From: Lantana camara
Taxonomy: Eukaryota; Streptophyta; Magnoliopsida; Lamiales; Verbenaceae
Length of the DNA: 64,000 bases
Direction of reading: 5' to 3'
Assembly: GCA_037501455.1 (NCBI GenBank)
Contig: CM074856.1
Location: 45,909,001 to 45,973,000, forward strand
Part shown: piece by piece, positions 56,968 through 64,000 of the stretch
Layout of the letters: each line of letters begins with the position of its first letter
Position numbering within the stretch: position 1 is the first letter of the stretch
Translations under genes and position numbers: made by a program
Notes under the pieces: generated by a model
Databases searched by the model: none
Told to the model about the DNA's origin: nothing
Seen by the model: the letters and a program-made list of their open reading frames with translations, nothing else

Positions 56968-57750
56968 TCATAGATCTCGGAGATGACGCATTCCAATGTT
57001 ATGGACATGTTTCTTGAAAGTTGTAGTGGGAAGCGCCTTCGTAAAGAGATCTGCGGAGTTGTCACAAGATTGAACATATTGAACACTGATTTCTCCGCTC
57101 TTCTCAAGATCTTGTGTATACTGAAAGAACTTTGGTGGGATATGTTTGGTTCTGTTAGTTTTGATATATCCCTCCTTCATTTGAGCAATACATACGGCAT
57201 TGTCTTCACATATCGTTGTTGGACTTTTATCAATTGATACGCCGCAGGATGTCAAGATGTGTTGTGTCATAGACCTTAAACAACAACATTCTCGACTTGC
57301 TTCATGAAGTGCAATGACTTCAGCATGGTTGGAGGAAGTAGCAACAAGTGTTTGTTTCTGCGATCTCCAAGAATTGCAGTGCCTCCAAGGGTAAATACGT
57401 AACCTGTTTGGGATCTAGCTTTGTGTGGATCTAATAAATATCCTGCATCTGCATAACCAACCAAAACATGGTTTGTATTTTTAGAATAAAATAATCTTAA
57501 ATCAACTGTACCTCGAAGGTATCGGAATAGATGTTTAATTCCATTCCAATGTCTTTTAGTTGGTGATGAGCTGAACCTTGCTAATCAATTAACTGCAAAA
57601 GATATGTCAGGTCTAGTACAATTAGCAAGATACATAAGAGCTCCAATTACACTGAGATATGGTGTTTCAAATCCAAGAACTTCTTCATTTTCTTCGCGAG
57701 GACGAAATGGATCTGTTTCTACACTTAGTGATTTCCCAATTATTGAAGTG
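56968..57750 (-). pseudogene. Copia RNase H, broken
   Basis: Frames 57464-57276 (GYADAGYLLDPHKARSQTGYVF, the first RNase H aspartate region) and 57270-56968 (ICEDNAVCIAQMKEGYI, TKHIPPKFF, ADLFTKALP) are RNase H halves joined by a frameshift. The linker from the reverse transcriptase (57470-57750) has stops. Confidence 0.8.
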
Positions 57751-57751
57751 C

Positions 57752-59469
57752 TCAAAAGGTTTGTTTTATCATGTTAAAGCGTTTCAACACCCTTTCGGTA
57801 TAAGCTGATTGATGCACAAAAATTCCATTTTGTTTATGCTCAATTTGCAAGCCAAGACAAAATTTAGTTTCCCCAAGATCTTTCATTTCAAATTCATTCT
57901 TTAAATATGTTGTCGTTTCATGGATTTCTTTGGCAGTCCCAATGATGTTCAAATCATCAACATAGACAACAATAATAACATATCTGGATATTGTTTTCTT
58001 AATATATACGCATGGACAAATTGGATTATTCACATATCCTTTCTTTGATAGGAATTCGCTCAAGCGATTGTACCACATACGTCCTGACTGCTTTAACCCG
58101 TAAAGAGATCTTTGTAATTTGATCGAACATTTCTCTTTAGGGTTTGATTTTAATGCTTCAGACATTTTAAATCCTTCAGGGACTTTCATATAAATATCAC
58201 ACTATCAAGTGAACCATTTAAATAAGCTGTAACACCATCCATTAGACACATTTGCAATTCTTGGGAAACTGTATGGCTGATTAAATATCTAAACGTACAT
58301 GCATCCATAACAGGAGAATACGTTTCCTCATAATCAATTCCGGGTCTTTGAGAAAATCCTTGGGCAACAAGCCTTGCTTTATATCTTGTGATTTTATTTT
58401 TCTCATTTTGTTTTCGTACGAAAACCCATTTGTACCCTACAGGTTTTACACCTTCAAGTGTTGGGACGACAGGTACAAACACACTTCTTTTATTCAAAGA
58501 ATTTAATTCAGCCTGAATAACGTCTTTCCATTTATTCCAATCATGTCTATTTTGACATTCAATGATAGATCTTGGTTCAAGATCTTCATTTTCATGAATG
58601 ATGTCTATGGTATAAGAAAATATTTCATTAATGTTGATATCACTTTGATTCCACAACTTTCTTGAATACAAGTAATTAATTGAGATTTCTTCATTTATCT
58701 CACTTTGTGTCTCTTCTGGGACACTTTCCTCGTTTTGTGTCTCTTTTAGGACACTTTCCTTATTCAAAATTTCTTTTGCGATATCTTTCTCATTTAGTGT
58801 CTCTTCTGGGACACTCTTTTCTATACCGTGATCATCATTCATATTAGCTCCTTTTCTTTTACGAGGATTCTTATCCTTCGGCCCAGGTGGTCTACCATGC
58901 TTCAGGCATGTCGTAGATTCATGAGCAACGTTTTTCTCATATTGACCTTGTGGAATCTCAATTCGGGAAGGAGCATTAACTGCTGGTATATGTGATTTAG
59001 TCACTCGTTTTGTATCTATAAAAGCATCTGGTAATTGATTTGTAATACTTTGCAAGTGTACAATCTTTTGTACTTCCATTTCGAACTGCTTTGTGCGTGG
59101 GTCAAGATGCAACAATGATGGTTCATACCATGTAATATCTTTTTCCAGCTGTTTATTTTCTCCCCCTAATGGTGGGAAAACATTTTCATCAAAATGACAG
59201 TCAGCAAAATGTGCTCTAAACATATCACCCATTTGAGGTTCAAGATATCTGATAATGGATGTGCTTTCATATCCAACATAAATTCCCAACCTTCTTTGAG
59301 GTCCCATTTTAGTACGTTGTGGTGATGCTATAGGCACATAAACTACATAACCAAAAATTCTTAGATGGGAAATATTTGGTTCTTGACCACATGTAAGTTG
59401 AAACGGGGTGTATTTATGATAAGCACTTGGTCTAATGTGAATTAATGTCTCTGCATTGTAAAATTGCAT
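57752..59469 (-). pseudogene. Copia integrase end and reverse transcriptase, broken
   Basis: Frame 59469-58186 carries the integrase C-terminal part (TPFQLTCGQEPNISHLRIFG) and the reverse transcriptase start (KPVGYKWVFVRKQNEKNKITRYKARLVAQGF, GIDYEETYSPV, TAYLNGSLDS). After a frameshift, frame 58189-57752 continues MKVPEGF, SLYGLKQSGRMWYNRL and YVDDLNIIG with both catalytic aspartates. Between them lies a Thr/Glu-rich linker with repeated EETxNEES-like units (about 58840-58690). Confidence 0.88.
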
Positions 59470-60187
59470 GTCCCCATACTGAAATTGGAAACTTTGTTCT
59501 CATTATCAATGATCTCGCAATAAGCTGAAGACGTTTAACTAATGATTCAGCTAAACCATTCTGTGTATGGACATGAGCAATAGGATGCTCAACAGTAATT
59601 CCAGTTGCCATACAATAATCATTAAATGTTTGGGATGTGAACTCACCAGCATTATCCAATCGAATTTTCTTGATTGTGTTATCAGGAAATTGTACTCGTA
59701 ATTTAATAATTTGGGCAAGCAATCTTGCAAATGCCATATTACGAGTTGATAACAAACAAACATGTGACCATCTGGTAGATGCATCGATCAATACCATAAA
59801 ATATCGAAATGGTCCACATGGTGGATGAATTGGTCCACATATATCACCTTGAATACATTCAAGAAAAGCAGGTGATTCATCTTTTATTTTAACTGGTGAT
59901 GGTCTCACAATAAATTTCCCAAGAGAACAAGTTGTACACGGGTCCTTTCTTATTTGAGGAATCTTCTGGTTCCTTAAAGGATGCCCTTGTGTACTTTCAA
60001 TGAATTTTCGCATCATTGTTAAACCGGGGTGACCCAATCGATCATGCCAAATAATAAAATCTTGTGGATCCACAAACTTCTGGTTTGTGATGACAAGTGC
60101 TTCAATTGCACTTATACGTGTATAATATAAACCTGATGAAAAAGCAGGTAGTTTTTCCAGAACACGCCTTTTACTTGTTGTATACAA
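59432..60187 (-). pseudogene. Copia integrase
   Basis: Zinc finger WHDRLGHPG...CTTCSLGKF, then the core with GDICGPIHPP, VLIDASTRWSHV, IRLDNAGEF and HTQNGLAESL: the DDE residues are all present. It overlaps neighbouring frames through frameshifts at both ends. Confidence 0.88.
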
Positions 60188-60525
60188 GTATTCAGTCTCT
60201 CATTTCCAATTTCAATGTGATATCCATTAAGACGGATATCTTTGAAGCTTAACAAATTTCTTTGGGACTTAGAGCAAAACAATGCATCGTTAATAATAAA
60301 CTTTTTCCCATGGGGTAGTAATAATGTAGCTCTTCCGGAGCCTTCAATTAATTTTGCAGTACCTGATATAGTATTGATATTTGCTTCACTTTTTATCAAA
60401 TGAGAGAAATATTTTCTATCCTTTAGGATTGCGTGCGTCGTGGCACTGTCTGCAAGACATATATCCTCTTTATTTGAGTCGATCTCATATGATTGCAGTG
60501 ATATATCCATATATTCATAAATCAA
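60112..60525 (-). pseudogene. Copia protease region
   Basis: CLADSATTHAILKD carries the copia-type protease D-S-A/G motif, followed by INTISGTAKLIEGSGRA and LLSFKDIRLNGYHIE, the usual protease-to-integrase connector. No gag precedes it. Confidence 0.8.
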
Positions 60526-60801
60526 ATAAATTCAGAATAAGGGAATGAAAATAATATGTGTGATAATAATAGAAAAACAGGATAAATAATGATAGAAAGA
60601 AAAGTTATAATAAAGTACAAATAATTTTTTTTTCAGTGAGATCTAGAGATGTGAGCTCAAGCTTCGTAAGATTTGACATGCTTGTAACTAATATAAGATG
60701 AAGAAAATAATTAGTACATTTATTCAATCAAATAACACGTACAATTATTTTAAATTCGTAGTTCAAATCCTATTCCTATGAGCAACATTTGTTTAGATAA
60801 G

Positions 60802-61000
60802 GAAGACCATCACAGGCGTAGGAGCCTCAGGAACTGGGTTTCCAGAAATGCGTGGGTTCTTCCAGTTAGGATAACACCAGAAAAAGTGCAGTAAAGATGC
60901 AAGAAAGCTGAAGTGTTTGAAGCTTGGCAAGGAAAACCAGTGATTGTTCCCAGTTATGCGTGTGATGCAAGTGAGAATGCTAGTTCTATAACTTGTGTTA
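60802..61000 (-). repeat. LTR fragment related to the LTR of element A
   Basis: On the minus strand about 90 bp (60893-60802) match 9290-9372: CTGGTGTTATCCTAACTGG, AAGAACCCACGCATTTCTGG, CCCAGTTCCTGAGGCTC and CGCCTGTGATGGTC. Further along the minus strand's upstream side (61000-61110) are a CTT-rich leader and a TATA-like GTATATATACAAGG near 61100. It looks like the R/U5 part of a separate LTR left on its own. Confidence 0.6.
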
Positions 61001-61110
61001 ATGGCTAGGGTTTTGCTTTGAAAACTTTTCTTTTATTTTTCTAAAAAACTTAACACTTCGTGAGTGTTGGTCTAAAGCATAAGAGAAGCCCCTACCCTTG
61101 TATATATACA

Positions 61111-61715
61111 AGGGGGATTCGAACTCCTAGGGTTTCCCAAACCTAATGGGAGTTATTTTCTTGCTCACTAATTAACTAATTTAATTATTGATTTAATTGG
61201 AGAAAATAAGTTCCCAACTTGTTCACCAAGTCTTGCAAGAATATTCTTCTCTCTCCTACAATAGGAAGTTGGACTTTTCAACTTTCTTAAAGTTAAAAGT
61301 CAATGTTCAATAAATAAATTAATTCCCAATTAATTATTTATTGGGTTAAGCTTATTTGAGAATAGTCTTAACAATTAATTCAAAATTAATTAAAAGACCA
61401 AAATTAATTAATTACAATTTAATTAATTAATTCTAGAAAATAATTCACATATGAAGCAAAGATGATAACTCGTTAATTCGCCGTTCTTATGATGGAATTA
61501 TATCCCGAGTTGTGCGTGAATTGATATTATCTTGATAGAAATTGATGCTTTGTTGTTTCTATTGTAGAATTGGGGCTTGAAGGTGAAAATGGTGTAAACT
61601 TGACCATTTTATGGGGAAATTCTCATAAGGAGACAAATTCCGGCTGCGCTTAGTGATTGCCGTGCTGCTGTATAAGGATCAAGCAATTTTGAGATTTTGC
61701 ATGCATGGATTCACG
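61111..61715. other. AT-rich sequence of unknown origin
   Basis: No gene seen. It could be the distal part of the LTR fragment and/or the start of the LTR that ends at 63734, but no boundary was found. Confidence 0.4.
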
Positions 61716-62358
61716 TAGGGCTGTCAACGGGTCGGATTCGGACCGGATCAGGAGATTCCGGATCCGAATCCGATAAGAAAATCCGAATACCGGATCCGAA
61801 TCCGAATCCTATAGGATTCGGATTCATTGTTTTTGAATCCATATATAACCGGGTCGGATCCGATCCGATAAAAGATCCGACCCGATTAGTAATAAATTTT
61901 ATTTTTTTAAATAACAAATTTGATATAAAAAATAAATATAATTACATAATATTTAATAAATAATTATTATTTAATGAATTATTTGATAGTTTTGTTTATA
62001 TTTATTTAAAATAAATTAATTTAAATTTATTAATAAAAGAAAATATATACTTTTAGAGTAAAAATTTTAAATTTTATTATTGTTTAAAATGATAAACATG
62101 TGAAAATTTTAATTTTAATCATTTTACTTAATATCATGTACTAATAAATAATTTATTTAATTAAATATTATATATAATATCGGATTCGGATTCTTAACGG
62201 ATCGGATTCCTTAAATCCATATTCGCTCCATTTATTTCGGATAACGAATATTTACAATCGGATATGATCCATCGAATATTTTTATCGGACGAATATGCTA
62301 AAATTCGGATCGGACTCGGATCGGATTCGGATTAAAATCCGACCCATTGACAGCCCTA
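61716..62358. mobile_element. hAT-type MITE, 643 bp, 8-bp TSD
   Basis: It starts TAGGGCTGTCAACGGGTCGG and ends with its near complement (CCGACCCATTGACAGCCCTA). Exact 8-bp duplications GATTCACG lie at 61708-61715 and 62359-62366. An 8-bp TSD and TA-ended TIRs point to the hAT superfamily. The ends carry many GGATCCGAATCC-like repeats and the centre is very AT-rich. Low-complexity frames across the repeats are not genes. Confidence 0.9.
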
Positions 62359-62366
62359 GATTCACG

Positions 62367-63734
62367 CACTAGCTGGGAGTTGCTTTGATTCTATAGAATG
62401 GATGGTTGACTTGTTTTAATTACAATTGGGCTGCGTATGTCTTGTTTTATTTGGGGATTGGGCCGCGTGCATAGAGAATATTGATGGAAAACTAATTCAA
62501 TTTGATTATGGGCCGCAGACGTGTTTCTTGGGAATTTAATTAACACTTGAGAGTGGGCCACATGACTTTGAATATGTTGGGAGATGCACATTGAGGATTT
62601 TGTTTGGGGCTTTGAAGTTGTGGTTGTGCATGGAATAATTAGAAGCCAATTTGTTGTTGATGTTGGGACGGGCTGCACCTTTAGCTAATTGGTGGGCTCT
62701 ACCTCTACGTATGGAACTTATTTGGAGAGACTTCAATTTGATGGGGATTGGTGGGCTGCACACTTTGACTTCTTTTCTTTTCGAGGTTCCGGAGACGACG
62801 TCGAGGAGCAGATTTCGTCACAATTCTTCATACTTAATTTACTTCTTTTGTTTTTAGTTGATTTATATTAAAGAATTCTTTATTTATTTTGATGAATTTT
62901 AGTAGTTAAACTTTTAATTATCTAGCTAGGGATTAAGATTCGATTTTGGATATTGTGAGACCTAAACGTTTTTATTAATTCATGTTTATTTCGGCATTTA
63001 TCTTATCTCCGTGTTTCGTGTTTATTGTGATTAGGCAATTTTGGGATAGTGCACGATCTCTAGGTTGTTTAATTTGCATATTGCCATTCACGATGCTTGA
63101 AGTGTATGTAAAGTTGATTGATAAATTGTGGTAAATTAGTGGCAGTGTGTTAGCGATAGAATTCCTCGTTCACTAAGGGATTTGATAATCTAATTTAAAT
63201 CTTGCGTGTGTCACGACTTGGTTGGTTAGGGTTGGTGTTTTTATGGTCCTTAATGCTGCGAATTCATTAAATCCTATCGAGTGTCTCTAGGGGTTGTGAA
63301 TTTGTTAGGGAAGATAACTGTCGAGTGTCTCTAGGTTATCCGATTAATTAAGTAAAAACGAGGTTGAGTCGAGTGTCTCTATCAACTATAGTCAATCTGT
63401 CTGAATAACTTGAATTCATCTTTGAGTCAATGATCAATATAACAATTCGAATCGAATATCCCTGGCTAGGTAATTTTCCCTCTGATTGATTTAATCCTAC
63501 GTGATTTGCTTGATAATTTTAGTTGGCTTTTTAATTCTTGTTATTTTATTTTAATTGCATACTTTCGTTATAATAATCCAAAACCCCCCTTTAATTGTTG
63601 CTTTTCGTGAATAACTTGGAATTGTTAGAAATAAATCAACCAGTCTCTGTGGATCGACCCTATTTTGCACTATACTCCGTGTTTAGTCGTTGAATAGGTT
63701 TTACATTTATTTTTGACGGATTCGACACCTGTCA
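62367..63734 (+). repeat. 5' LTR (3' part) of a Ty3-type element entering the right edge
   Basis: The LTR ends ...GACACCTGTCA at 63734. Its last 90 bp (TGTGGATCGACCCTATTTTGCAC onward) resemble the LTR end of the nested element read on the minus strand (near 21600-21516). The start is unknown and may lie upstream of the MITE at 61716. Short frames at 62391-62871 are not credible. Confidence 0.65.
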
Positions 63735-63739
63735 AATTT

Positions 63740-63757
63740 TGGCGCCGTTGCCGGGGA
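63740..63757 (+). other. Primer binding site (tRNA-Asp type)
   Basis: TGGCGCCGTTGCCGGGGA lies five bases after the LTR end, identical to the site of the nested element (21493-21510, minus strand). Confidence 0.9.
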
Positions 63758-63787
63758 CTGTGTTTTTAATCGATTTTATTTCTTTTC

Positions 63788-64000
63788 ATGAACAGGAGCA
63801 TTCACGGGAAGGACGATCATCCAACAATGTTTGCGAATGCACAACAGTTCAACAATTATGCAAACATTCCACAACAGGTTAACGAGGTCAACTCTTCACC
63901 TTTTGATGAACTTAAGAACATGATAAGTGTTTTGGCTTCTAACCTTGGTGAAGGTGTACCCCAAGTAGCGAAGGTCTGTCAATTGTGTGCGAGCACGTTG
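63788..64000 (+). CDS. Start of gag frame of a Ty3-type element (runs off the window)
   Basis: An open frame of 71 codons from ATG at 63788 (MNRSIHGKDDHPTMFANAQQ) to the window end without a stop. It lies 30 bp after the primer site, where gag begins. It is Asn/Gln-rich, and VCQLCASTL at its end may begin a zinc-binding CxxC. Lineage is Athila/Tat-like by the primer site only. Confidence 0.6.
   Translation, partial: MNRSIHGKDDHPTMFANAQQFNNYANIPQQVNEVNSSPFDELKNMISVLASNLGEGVPQVAKVCQLCASTL

Larger units (their letters stand above)
55949..60525 (-). mobile_element. Broken Ty1/copia element on the minus strand, lacking gag and the 5' LTR
   Basis: Reading leftwards from 60525, the order is protease, integrase, reverse transcriptase, RNase H, polypurine tract, LTR: the Ty1/copia arrangement. 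Several frameshifts separate the frames. A gag domain, primer site and 5' LTR are not found between 60526 and 60780, so the 5' end was lost. The left LTR is taken as 55949-56805. Confidence 0.85.

Noticed and set aside
61697..61963. Frame coding a PDPNPNPIGFGF-like repeat peptide
   Set aside because: Translation of the GGATCCGAATCC-type repeats at the ends of the hAT MITE.

Overview
This is nuclear DNA of a flowering plant, probably a eudicot. Evidence: spliced GH3 beta-glucan exohydrolase genes, plant-type Ty3/gypsy and Ty1/copia retrotransposons, a Mutator-like element (MULE), MITEs with target-site duplications (TSDs), and AT-rich spacers. Nothing bacterial or organellar is seen. The species cannot be named from the sequence.

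Layout. (A) 1-~9404: the 3' part of an old, internally deleted Tat-like Ty3/gypsy element (gag end fused to archaeal-type RNase H and integrase, then a broken antisense gene, then a 3' LTR). It is interrupted by a 2834-bp solo LTR (1614-4447, TSD CAAAC). (B) 9771-10161: a MULE-type MITE. (C) 10828-24301: a heavily decayed Ty1/copia element with ~2.0-kb LTRs. Near its 3' end it carries a nested non-autonomous Ty3-type element on the minus strand (17557-22266, TSD AATTT). (D) 25040-38816: two tandem GH3 beta-glucan exohydrolase genes, both on the minus strand. The upstream copy (35576-38816, nine coding exons) is intact. The downstream copy is a pseudogene (34711 to 25040) that lost its start codon, has frameshifts, and was hit by a 335-bp MITE (33881-34215) and a 5860-bp MULE (25438-31297). 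(E) 41060-53695: a complete, apparently young Tat-like Ty3/gypsy element (12,636 bp, LTRs of 809 bp with no difference seen, TSD ATATA). It has one 2064-codon gag-pol frame, tandem repeats, and a three-exon antisense gene for an 877-residue protein. (F) 55949-60525: a broken minus-strand Ty1/copia element lacking gag and its 5' LTR. (G) 60780-64000: an LTR fragment, an hAT-type MITE (61716-62358, 8-bp TSD), and the 5' LTR, primer site and gag start of another Ty3-type element running off the right edge.

How it fits together. The only convincing intact host gene is the GH3 gene at 35576-38816, a secreted cell-wall beta-glucan exohydrolase. Its exon boundaries provide the template for reading the damage in its paralogue. 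The least ordinary features are the antisense spliced gene shared by the two Tat-like elements, the tandem hairpin array beside it, and a GRF-type zinc-finger gene lying convergent to the transposase between two terminus-like repeat arrays of the MULE.
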